From NCBI GenBank assembly GCA_019057975.1, contig JAHLWJ010000285.1:1-6041 (forward strand): a DNA stretch of 6,041 nt, read 5' to 3'. Position numbers and translations under genes: made by a program. Within the stretch, counting starts at the first letter, position 1, and each line of letters begins with the position of its first letter. The stretch comes from Promethearchaeota archaeon. GTDB lineage: Archaea > Asgardarchaeota > Lokiarchaeia > Sigynarchaeales > SOKP01. Below are positions 1 to 5,443 of this stretch, in pieces. The notes below the pieces were generated by a model. It ran no database searches. It was not told where the DNA came from and saw only the letters and a list, made by a program, of their open reading frames with translations.

Positions 1-384
1 TGGAGTCGGTTGAATCTGTGGAGGTGGTGCAGGTAATGGGGACAATGTAGACGGTTCCGTTGGTGCGGGAGTTGGCTGTTGTGTAGGAACTTTAGGGACC
101 TGTAATTTAGGTGTAAGGGAAGCGGCAGCACTAGCAGGGCGAATGGCTAATTCCACTCCTGAAAATTGTAAATCTTCAAGGATGTTTTTTGCGAATTGTC
201 CAGCAAAATCTAACATATCATTTGATATCTCTATGATAGCTACTTTTTTCAAGTTATTATCAGAATTTATAACCTCTACTGAATCTCCATTTTTTACTCC
301 CAATTTATCGGCATTAGATTGACAGATTATAACTTTATCTGATATTTCATTATTACCATCTACAAAAAGTTTAAGTTCTGTCAT
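1..384 (-). CDS. Partial protein: double-psi-barrel-like N-domain plus proline-rich linker (3' end outside window)
   Basis: The reading frame is open for 128 codons from an ATG at 384-382 to the left edge, so the C-terminus is missing. Residues 1-85 look like a compact alpha/beta domain. The stretch ADKLGVKNGDSVEV (25-38) resembles the 'A..LG...GD.V.V' signature of double-psi beta barrels, seen in the N-domains of CDC48-type AAA proteins and in molybdopterin-dinucleotide-binding domains. No catalytic motif is visible, so only the fold is suggested. From about residue 91 the chain turns into low-complexity Pro/Thr/Gln sequence and includes PLPAPPP at 116-122; this looks like a flexible linker leading to another, unseen domain. 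There is no convincing Shine-Dalgarno site before the ATG. A TATA-like box about 30-40 bp upstream fits a nearly leaderless mRNA. An out-of-frame ATG lies 8 bp upstream and gives no comparable frame. The gene is real with good confidence; its function is unknown. Confidence 0.75.
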   Translation of the reverse strand, partial: MTELKLFVDGNNEISDKVIICQSNADKLGVKNGDSVEVINSDNNLKKVAIIEISNDMLDFAGQFAKNILEDLQFSGVELAIRPASAAASLTPKLQVPKVPTQQPTPAPTEPSTLSPLPAPPPQIQPTP

Positions 385-414
385 ATTTACTCATTAATTT
401 TACTCAATTTTTTA

Positions 415-425
415 ATATAATATAA
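415..425 (-). promoter_or_regulatory. Candidate TATA box for the double-psi-barrel gene
   Basis: On the minus strand the sequence reads CTTATATTATA, centred about 36 bp before the ATG at 384. Archaeal TATA boxes sit about 25-30 bp before the transcription start, so the predicted start falls around position 393 and the leader would be under 15 nt. The whole region is very AT-rich, so chance matches are common. Confidence 0.35.
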
Positions 426-505
426 GTGATATAGATTAAAATTTCTATCAATTATTGTTTACTTTATTTATTAATATTAAGCTAATATTAGTATAAGATA
501 TTTGA

Positions 506-540
506 TATAACTATAACTATAAATATAAATATATTTATAC
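506..540. repeat. Degenerate hexanucleotide tandem repeat (TATAAC/TATAAA)n
   Basis: Units with a 6-bp period follow one another: TATAAC, TATAAC, TATAAA, TATAAA, TATATT, then a partial TATAC. The right part (524-539) is also a perfect 16-bp palindrome, TATAAATATATTTATA. It could be a simple-sequence tract or offer several TATA-like binding sites; no function is shown. Confidence 0.6.
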
Positions 541-557
541 GAAAAATAATTAAAGAT

Positions 558-567
558 AAAAAAAAAA
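558..567 (-). terminator. Oligo-T tract, candidate terminator for minus-strand transcripts
   Basis: Ten consecutive A on the plus strand read as ten T on the minus strand. T-rich tracts without a strong hairpin are the usual archaeal termination signal. It lies about 220 bp after the roadblock stop codon and 8 bp after the stop of the possible small ORF at 576-716. Transcripts from either could end here. Confidence 0.5.
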
Positions 568-575
568 GAAGGGAG

Positions 576-716
576 TTAGAAAAACACCTCATCTATTACA
601 ACTAGGATTTGTCTAGTCCAATTACTTAAACCGTAAACATTGTAAACACAGAGAAGACACAAAATTCTATCCATAATAAAGATATACAAAAATGGTTTTG
701 AGCTTAAAAAATCCAT
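576..716 (-). CDS. Possible small hydrophobic ORF (46 aa), uncertain
   Basis: An ATG at 716-714 opens a frame of 46 codons that stops at 578-576, just before a 10-base T-tract. The predicted peptide is hydrophobic in its first 30 residues (for example PFLYIFIMDRILCLLCVYNV at 8-27), so it could be a small membrane peptide with two Cys. Against it, there is no Shine-Dalgarno site, the segment lies about 70 bp after the roadblock gene with no clear promoter, and a frame of this length can arise by chance. No family was recognised. Confidence 0.2.
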   Translation of the reverse strand: MDFLSSKPFLYIFIMDRILCLLCVYNVYGLSNWTRQILVVIDEVFF

Positions 717-733
717 TTGGGAAAGAAATTAGG

Positions 734-755
734 ATAATCTAACACTCCAGATTAT
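734..755 (-). other. AT-rich stem-loop downstream of the roadblock gene
   Basis: ATAATCT and AGATTAT form a 7-bp stem around an 8-nt loop, about 33 bp after the roadblock stop codon on the minus strand. A six-T run follows at 711-706. It could help 3'-end formation or protect the transcript end, but the stem is weak. Confidence 0.3.
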
Positions 756-787
756 TAAATATAGCATGCTACTCTTGGAGAAACTCT

Positions 788-1183
788 CTATCGTTCTCGA
801 GCGGGATAACGGGCTGAAATCTCTTTACTATAGTAACGGAAGATTTTAACGAGTTTCCCTAATTCAGGCATCTGTCTGGATGCACCCATTAGGAAAAATC
901 TGCCAGCAGCACTCAGAATAATAAAACCGTTATCACCACGTAAAATAACTTCAAGCATATTTGTAAATCCTAGAGTATCAATTGCATCACTACCAGACTG
1001 CATAACTACTGCGCTTAAACTAGCAAAAAGGTCAGGGTCCACATTATAACCGGGAACAGCACTAAAAGCGAGTCGGAGTCCTTCTCGAGTGATAAGTGCC
1101 AGTGAGTCCAATTCGCTGTATTCAGTAATTGATCCGAGAAACTGGCTAAGGGACTGTGCTTCATCTGGAGTTAATTCTGCCAT
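788..1183 (-). CDS. Roadblock/LC7 domain protein
   Basis: This 131-aa protein is almost entirely one roadblock/LC7 (MglB-like) domain. The predicted order is N-terminal helix (about 5-20), strands LALITREG and LRLAFSAV (28-43), central helix (49-66), three strands MLEVIL, GFIILSA and RFFLMGA (76-101), and a C-terminal helix (105-125). The length is typical. Roadblock proteins form dimers and act as subunits or regulators of small Ras/Rag/MglA-type GTPases; they have no catalytic residues of their own. Asgard archaea carry many copies, probably paired with their many small GTPases. No GTPase gene is in this window, so the partner is unknown. It starts at ATG 1183-1181 without a Shine-Dalgarno site. 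Its GC content is visibly higher than that of the flanking intergenic DNA and of much of the neighbouring repair-enzyme gene, which may reflect strong expression or codon selection. The family call is firm; the specific role is not. Confidence 0.92.
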   Translation of the reverse strand: MAELTPDEAQSLSQFLGSITEYSELDSLALITREGLRLAFSAVPGYNVDPDLFASLSAVVMQSGSDAIDTLGFTNMLEVILRGDNGFIILSAAGRFFLMGASRQMPELGKLVKIFRYYSKEISARYPARER

Positions 1184-1232
1184 AATGAATTAAATTTTTT
1201 TTATTCAATTAATAATAATTAAAAAATTTAGA

Positions 1233-1253
1233 CTTAAAAAATTATATTTTAAG
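1233..1253 (-). promoter_or_regulatory. Candidate TATA region of the roadblock gene within an inverted repeat
   Basis: CTTAAAA and TTTTAAG form a perfect 7-bp inverted repeat around AATTATA. On the minus strand the core reads AAAATATAATTTTT, about 60 bp before the roadblock ATG, so a start near 1215-1220 and a leader of about 35 nt are possible. The dyad could instead be part of the end signal of the gelsolin transcript. The evidence is composition only. Confidence 0.3.
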
Positions 1254-1301
1254 AATATTTGAAAATTTTAACTTCTTTAAATAAAATAAGAGAAAGCTTA
1301 T

Positions 1302-1313
1302 TGAAAAAATTCA
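1302..1313 (-). terminator. Candidate T-tract terminator of the gelsolin gene
   Basis: Two bases after the gelsolin stop codon the minus strand reads TGAATTTTTTCA, six T flanked by a 4-bp inverted repeat. Further T-rich sequence follows. This fits an archaeal oligo-T terminator, but the signal is short. Confidence 0.35.
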
Positions 1314-1314
1314 C

Positions 1315-2154
1315 TTACTTACCTTCTAATTGGTGTTTAATTTGGTCTTTTAATAATTCTCGTTTGGTTTTACCTTCAACTGGCTTAGACGACTGATCAG
1401 AGCGTTTAAGAAACTCTATTGCTAAGATCTTTCCTCCCTCTGACAGTATTCGAGGGCTGTAATTCTCAGCGAAAAATATTCCCTCTGGGATCGCACCCAC
1501 TTTCGAGATTTCTTTGGTAACCTGCTTTTTCCCTAAGAATTGTTGTACTTTTTCAACGACAGAATAAGCTTGATTCCCAATTATTAATAATTCTCTTTCA
1601 AAACCAGACGGCATTTTTATTTCTTCTAATTTTGACATAATCTCTTGAAAATCGATTTGAGTTTCCTCTTGCATATATGCTGTCATCGATCCTTCTCCTC
1701 TATATAAAGGGCCTGCATTTTGTGCAGCTTGAGTTTTACTTCCTGCAATATTCATTCCGTCAGCGGGTTCTGGAGCTCCAAAAACATTCCTTTCTCTCAA
1801 TGGATGAACGTTTGATGGGGCAACGGGTTCACCTCTTATTTCTTTAGCAATTCCACCTTCTGTTCTTCCACCAATAAGTTGTATAAATTCAGAATCTTCA
1901 TCACCTTCATCAAGAGGTATTACACTATAATGCATTCCTACTTGACCACGGATTTCTTGAGATCTCTTTGCCCCAATAAATTTAGATCTAACACTGCTTT
2001 TTATACCCTTCCAGAGATAAACTTTTCTTGTTTCATCAGCAACGAGAACATAACATTCATCAGTACTTAACACATCCTTAATTGAACCTTCTGTTGTCAG
2101 TTCGGTTGTTGTTCCATCTGGATTAATAAGAAACACTTGCGTTATTTTAATCAA
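1315..2154 (-). CDS. Gelsolin-domain protein with unassigned C-terminal module
   Basis: This 279-aa protein begins with a single gelsolin-like domain (about 1-96). The hallmark runs are DVLSTDECYVLVADETRKVY (27-46) continuing into LWKG (47-50), then SSVRSKFIGAKRSQEIRGQV (53-72) and VIPLDEGDEDSEF (78-90). The acidic residues in DEGDEDSEF match the region that binds calcium in eukaryotic gelsolins. Such Asgard proteins can bind, cap, sever or bundle actin in a calcium-dependent way; that activity is inferred here. A Gly/Ala/Pro-containing linker (97-160) leads to a second compact region (163-252) with ERELLIIGNQAYSVVEKVQQ (187-206) and GIFFAENYSPRILSEGGKIL (225-244), then a charged Lys-rich tail. 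I cannot assign this second region; a degenerate second gelsolin repeat is possible. The start is uncertain: the frame is closed by TAG at 2163-2161, and the first usable codon is TTG at 2154, immediately after GAGGAGA. GTG at 2136 is the only other common start near the N-terminus. Confidence 0.88.
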   Translation of the reverse strand: MIKITQVFLINPDGTTTELTTEGSIKDVLSTDECYVLVADETRKVYLWKGIKSSVRSKFIGAKRSQEIRGQVGMHYSVIPLDEGDEDSEFIQLIGGRTEGGIAKEIRGEPVAPSNVHPLRERNVFGAPEPADGMNIAGSKTQAAQNAGPLYRGEGSMTAYMQEETQIDFQEIMSKLEEIKMPSGFERELLIIGNQAYSVVEKVQQFLGKKQVTKEISKVGAIPEGIFFAENYSPRILSEGGKILAIEFLKRSDQSSKPVEGKTKRELLKDQIKHQLEGK

Positions 2155-2161
2155 TCTCCTC
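2155..2161 (-). promoter_or_regulatory. Shine-Dalgarno site GAGGAGA abutting the TTG start
   Basis: The minus strand reads TAGAGGAGATTG. A strong purine-rich ribosome-binding site directly touches the TTG start at 2154: only three bases lie between GAGG and TTG, and none between AGGAGA and TTG. This is unusually close. It is the only clear SD of this type in the minus-strand cluster, and it fixes translation to the first few codons of the frame. Confidence 0.55.
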
Positions 2162-2194
2162 TATTCTTTTATGAAAACTAGCTTATGGTTAAAT

Positions 2195-2204
2195 AAATTA
2201 TATT
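2195..2204 (-). promoter_or_regulatory. Candidate TATA box of the gelsolin gene
   Basis: The minus strand reads AATATAATTT about 45 bp before the TTG start. A transcription start near 2173 would leave a leader of about 20 nt containing the GAGGAGA site, which is consistent with the chosen start. Confidence 0.4.
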
Positions 2205-2248
2205 AATTTGAAATTGTTACTCAAAATATTAATTCTAAAACCTCAACT

Positions 2249-2266
2249 TAGTTATCATAATAACTA
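2249..2266. repeat. Inverted repeat upstream of the gelsolin promoter
   Basis: TAGTTAT and ATAACTA form a perfect 7-bp dyad with a CATA spacer, about 50 bp upstream of the candidate gelsolin TATA box. It could be an operator for a dimeric regulator or a stem in the 3' region of the repair-enzyme transcript. No regulator is identifiable. Confidence 0.45.
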
Positions 2267-2307
2267 GTTTAATAATATAATAAATTAGAAACTAATAAAT
2301 TTTTATC

Positions 2308-2319
2308 AAAAAACAAAAA
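2308..2319 (-). terminator. Candidate T-rich terminator of the hydrate repair gene
   Basis: About 55 bp past the stop codon at 2374 the minus strand reads GTTTTTGTTTTTTG, two T runs of five and six. A perfect 12-bp palindrome, CAAAATATTTTG, at 2348-2359 lies between the gene and this tract. The pair fits an archaeal 3' end. Confidence 0.45.
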
Positions 2320-2373
2320 CACGTTCTGATGTCTCTTAATTTGTTATCAAAATATTTTGGATCTTTAGATGTA

Positions 2374-3939
2374 TTAAAGAATAAATAATTTCTTTATTAC
2401 ACTATTAATATTGTTAATCATATCTACTGCTGTAAAACGCGTTCCTATATTCTGTTTACAATATTCACCAATGCTACCGTTAAGGAACGAGCCAGAACAT
2501 GCTGATTTAAATAGATTATTATCTGTAGCCAGAAAAGCAGCACATAATCCAGCTAATACATCCCCTGTACCCCCCATTGACATTTCTGGACATCCTGTAC
2601 GATTAATTTTTATTTCCTTCCCATTACTTATATAGTCATATGGTCCTTTTATGAGAAGTGTAAAATCATATTTTTTAGCTAACTTTAATACTGCCTTACT
2701 CCTTTCTTCAATCTGGTCATACGAGGGTAACTCTATGCCCGTCATAATTTTTAATTCACCTTCATGTGGGGTTAAAATAACATTCTGACCCTTTAATAAT
2801 TCAAGATGATTTTTAACTAATTTTAAAGAATCAGCATCAAGCACATATGACTTACTCTCTTGGTTGAGTTTTTCTAGTAGTTTGAGTAATAATTCTTCAG
2901 TTTCTTTTTGCAATCCTAAACCTGGACCTATAACTACAGCATTAGACCATTCAATTAACTCTGAGATCTCATCAAATGAATTCATATTTAACCATTTACC
3001 GGGGCTTGTCCTTACGATCATGTTTGGAGAATATTTCCTTATAACATCTCCAACAACTTCTGGAACATAAGTTATGACCAAATCTATTCCAAAATTAATC
3101 CCTGCTAGTGAGGAATATGCAGGAGCTCCGGAATAATTTTTGGATCCTCCCATAACAAGTATTCTTCCAAATTGCCCCTTATGATTATCAACATTTCTAG
3201 TTTTTAGAGTTGGAATTACATCACCTTTTCCTACAAAAAGGGACGCCTCAGAGGGGATTCCGATTGATCTAATTACGATTTCTTTTATATAATCGCTTTC
3301 AATGTCTAATCCTTTTTTACTTCGATGAAGTGCTACAACTAAATCTGCTCTTACGGCCTTGTGAATCACCTCTCCCGTATTTGGATTCATTCCAGAAGGT
3401 ACGTCTATTGATACGACCTCTATTTCGTTTTCCTCTCTTAATTTATTTATAACATCGATAGCTGTTGATACAGGTTCTCTAATTTTTCCAGACACTCCTG
3501 TTCCTAGTAAACCATCAACTATTAAGCTTAGTTTCTTATTATCTTCTCTCAATAATCTAATATTCTCAATTTCTGTAGAATCACTTATTATTATCGTCTT
3601 AACCATATAATTAATCTTGTTCCTAATCACTTCCCAATTAAACTGTGATGCATGAGTCCTTATTTTTTCTGGAGTTCCAACTAGAATTACCAATGATTTA
3701 ATATTAAACGCACTTAAGTGTCTTGCAACTACAAACCCGTCTCCTCCGTTATTTCCGGTACCACAAAAAATAGCAACAGTTGACTTATCGCTAAGATTAT
3801 ATCTTTTCACAATTTCATCAGCAATACTATATCCAGCACATTCCATTAAATGAATTAAGGGAATTCCTAACCATTGAGCATTATTATCGGCTATAGCAAC
3901 ATCTTCAGCCGAAATTTTTTCAGAATTAAATCTTTCCAT
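2374..3939 (-). CDS. nnr: Bifunctional NAD(P)H-hydrate epimerase / ADP-dependent NAD(P)H-hydrate dehydratase
   Basis: This 521-aa protein has the full length of the fused Nnr enzyme. It repairs hydrated NADH and NADPH: the N-domain interconverts the R and S hydrates, and the C-domain dehydrates the S form using ADP. The N-terminal YjeF_N domain (about 8-232) shows CGTGNNGGDGFVVARHL (59-75), DGLLGTG (142-148) and SIDVPSGMNPNTG (177-189), where Asp179 and Pro181 belong to the conserved active-site loop. The C-terminal ribokinase-like carbohydrate-kinase domain (about 245-520) shows HKGQFGRILVMGGS (253-266), GPGLG (338-342), LDAD (367-370), LTPHEGEL (389-396), KGP (431-433) and GGTGDVLAG (456-464) with the expected catalytic Asp460. 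All key motifs look intact. Residue 34 is Cys in LMECAG, a position often Asn. The ATG start at 3939-3937 lies just before the conserved domain and has no Shine-Dalgarno site. The protein is cytosolic housekeeping, transcribed divergently from the gene at 4036. Confidence 0.96.
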   Translation of the reverse strand: MERFNSEKISAEDVAIADNNAQWLGIPLIHLMECAGYSIADEIVKRYNLSDKSTVAIFCGTGNNGGDGFVVARHLSAFNIKSLVILVGTPEKIRTHASQFNWEVIRNKINYMVKTIIISDSTEIENIRLLREDNKKLSLIVDGLLGTGVSGKIREPVSTAIDVINKLREENEIEVVSIDVPSGMNPNTGEVIHKAVRADLVVALHRSKKGLDIESDYIKEIVIRSIGIPSEASLFVGKGDVIPTLKTRNVDNHKGQFGRILVMGGSKNYSGAPAYSSLAGINFGIDLVITYVPEVVGDVIRKYSPNMIVRTSPGKWLNMNSFDEISELIEWSNAVVIGPGLGLQKETEELLLKLLEKLNQESKSYVLDADSLKLVKNHLELLKGQNVILTPHEGELKIMTGIELPSYDQIEERSKAVLKLAKKYDFTLLIKGPYDYISNGKEIKINRTGCPEMSMGGTGDVLAGLCAAFLATDNNLFKSACSGSFLNGSIGEYCKQNIGTRFTAVDMINNINSVIKKLFIL

Positions 3940-4035
3940 AACAATTAATCTTAAGATTCTGAATTAAAAAATATTATTTAATTAGATGGATTATACTGCA
4001 ACAAATTAATACACTTTAATATGAAGGATTTCTAA
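3940..4035. promoter_or_regulatory. Divergent promoter region between nnr and the URO-D-like gene
   Basis: These 96 AT-rich base pairs must hold both promoters. Toward nnr, the minus strand has AAATAATATTTTTT (around 3966-3980) as a TATA candidate. Toward the plus-strand gene, ATTAATAC and TTATAC runs (3989-4012) are possible but weak. AAGGAT at 4024-4029 is a Shine-Dalgarno site seven bases before the ATG at 4036. A perfect 12-bp palindrome, AATCTTAAGATT (3947-3958), lies 8 bp before the nnr ATG and could be an operator. Confidence 0.5.
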
Positions 4036-5295
4036 ATGGATACTCTGAAAGAAGATATTGATGAAGCAAAAAATAGACTAGAAGCTTGGTGGGACCATGA
4101 AATAATTGATCGTCCTGTTATATCTTATTATTTTCCTCGTAATGGTAGTTCAATTGCGGGATTCTTTGATATTATTTTTTTTGGTTGGAAATTAGCTAAA
4201 AATCCTGATGGAATAGAAGAAGTAATCACTGATTTTGAACGGCGGATACAAAATTTAACTTATGGCAGTGAGAGCATTCCTTCTTTTATCCCTTATTATG
4301 GTGCTGGAATTATGGCAGCAATTTTTGGTGTGATCCCAAAATTTCATACTCAAACTGTGTGGTTCAGTCGCCCTACTTCTCCAAATGATATAGTAGCTTT
4401 ACTTGAAGACGTTAAGCTAAATGCCAATAATCCATGGTACTCAAGATTATTACGAATAACTGAATATGCCGCTAAACACTCTCAGAGTAATTATCAAGTC
4501 TCAATGACAGATTTAGGGGGGATATTAGACATTTTATCTTCTTTTCTTGGTCCCAAAGAGATCATACTAACAATGAAACGACGTCCTGATATTATTGACA
4601 CCTGTCGAGTAATAATTTTAGAGAAAACTTTGAAGGTGTATGATGACCTTCAAAATATTATTAATAAATATAATGATGGATGCAATGCTTGGCTTAATGT
4701 CTGGAGTAGAAAACGATGGTATCCTATTCAATGTGATTTTTGTGCAATGCTCAGTCCTGCATGGTTTAAACGATTCGCCCTACCAGATATAATTGCTCAA
4801 GCGGCGCATATGGATTATTCGATATATCATTTAGACGGCCCTAATGCACTAGTACATTTGGATGATTTACTTTCTATACCAGAACTTACAGGAATACAAT
4901 GGGTACCTGGGGGTGTCAGAGAACCTATGGGCCATGAGAAATGGTACCCTCTATATAAGAAAATTCAGGCAGCAGGGAAAAACATTGTTAGTACTGTAAC
5001 ACCTAGCCGTCTTTCCACCATGTATCGAAACTTTGATCCTAAGGGTTTATACTTACGTGCAATATTTTTTAATAATGAACTCGCTGACTTCTATTTACCA
5101 CACTTCTTAGGAGGAGATGGGGGAGAAGTAATAGAAAAGAGTATGGAATGGGCGGAGAAAAGGAATTTGAACAGAATGAGTCGATCTGATTTTGAAACTT
5201 TTATCAATAAAAATAAATTCAAACTTGAAAATAGAGATCCTAAAAAATTACATCAGGAAATTAATAGGAAATTGAAAAGGAAAAAAGAGATATAA
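4036..5295 (+). CDS. Uroporphyrinogen decarboxylase-like (MtaA/CmuA superfamily) protein
   Basis: This 419-aa protein resembles the URO-D-like TIM-barrel group that includes corrinoid-linked methyltransferases and many proteins loosely called 'trimethylamine corrinoid protein 2' or 'URO-D family'. Supporting stretches are WWDHEIIDRPVISYYFPR (18-35), GAGIMAAIFGVIPKFHTQTV (89-108), DLGGILDILSSFLGPKEIIL (159-178), YHLDGPNALVHLDDLLSIPE (264-283) and IQWVPGG (287-293). His265 and Asp267 sit where these enzymes place barrel-end active-site or metal residues; Cys233 and Cys236 form a CxxC nearby. True haem-pathway decarboxylase activity is unlikely, because the N-terminus and motifs differ from HemE. 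Methyl transfer to or from a corrinoid is possible, but no corrinoid protein, RamA-like activator or partner methyltransferase is in the window. The C-terminus ends in a basic tail (398-419). ATG with the upstream AAGGAT site is a good start. The superfamily call is fairly secure; the substrate is unknown. Confidence 0.82.
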   Translation: MDTLKEDIDEAKNRLEAWWDHEIIDRPVISYYFPRNGSSIAGFFDIIFFGWKLAKNPDGIEEVITDFERRIQNLTYGSESIPSFIPYYGAGIMAAIFGVIPKFHTQTVWFSRPTSPNDIVALLEDVKLNANNPWYSRLLRITEYAAKHSQSNYQVSMTDLGGILDILSSFLGPKEIILTMKRRPDIIDTCRVIILEKTLKVYDDLQNIINKYNDGCNAWLNVWSRKRWYPIQCDFCAMLSPAWFKRFALPDIIAQAAHMDYSIYHLDGPNALVHLDDLLSIPELTGIQWVPGGVREPMGHEKWYPLYKKIQAAGKNIVSTVTPSRLSTMYRNFDPKGLYLRAIFFNNELADFYLPHFLGGDGGEVIEKSMEWAEKRNLNRMSRSDFETFINKNKFKLENRDPKKLHQEINRKLKRKKEI

Positions 5296-5434
5296 CATCT
5301 TCTTAAAAACGTTTCATATAGTAATATTCATATAATTTTTTCATCCCAAGTTCTTACATTAATAATGCATATACTTTTAAATAGAAACGTTGATTCAATA
5401 ATAATGAAATTTACATATAAAATTAAAAAAGTAA
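5296..5434. other. 139-bp intergenic region with terminator and promoter signals
   Basis: This AT-rich gap between two plus-strand genes holds a six-T run (5336-5341) that may end the URO-D-like transcript, then a good archaeal TATA-like box. An 8-bp inverted repeat, AACGTTTC (5308-5315) and GAAACGTT (5384-5391), spans most of it; the second arm begins right after the TATA-like box. A 32-codon ORF from 5365 overlaps the next gene's start and is probably chance. Confidence 0.55.
5374..5383 (+). promoter_or_regulatory. TATA box of the membrane-protein gene
   Basis: TTTTAAATA within CTTTTAAATAG is close to the archaeal TATA consensus. It predicts transcription from around 5405 and a leader of about 40 nt before the ATG at 5444. 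This is the clearest promoter in the window. Confidence 0.5.
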
Positions 5435-5443
5435 GTGATAAAT

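Larger units (their letters stand above)
385..787. other. 403-bp intergenic region without a confident gene
   Basis: This gap between two minus-strand genes has two parts. Positions 385-567 are extremely AT-rich and hold the candidate TATA box, the dyad TAATATTA-AGC-TAATATTA (472-490), a degenerate hexanucleotide repeat (506-540) and a 10-base A run (558-567). Positions 568-787 are closer to coding-like composition. They hold a possible 46-codon minus-strand ORF (576-716), a short direct repeat GTAAACA-TT-GTAAACA (633-648) and a 7-bp stem with 8-nt loop (734-755). No tRNA, C/D-box RNA or riboswitch pattern was recognised by eye. Confidence 0.7.

Noticed and set aside
385..787. Possible tRNA, C/D-box RNA or CRISPR-like repeat in the long gap
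   Set aside because: No cloverleaf with a TTCGA-type arm, no paired C and D boxes, and only one short direct repeat pair (GTAAACA) were seen.
1879..2070. Plus-strand ORF of 63 codons
   Set aside because: It lies wholly antisense to the gelsolin domain coding sequence, has no family resemblance and is a shadow frame.
2411..2635. Plus-strand ORF of 74 codons
   Set aside because: It is antisense to the conserved dehydratase domain of nnr, with no independent start signal or recognisable domain.
2864..3070. Plus-strand ORF of 68 codons
   Set aside because: It is antisense to nnr; the Ser-rich composition is what antisense of Glu/Leu-rich coding sequence gives.
4036..5295. Annotation as HemE, the haem-pathway uroporphyrinogen decarboxylase
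   Set aside because: The N-terminus lacks the typical HemE signature and the motifs fit the divergent methyltransferase-like branch; no haem genes are nearby.
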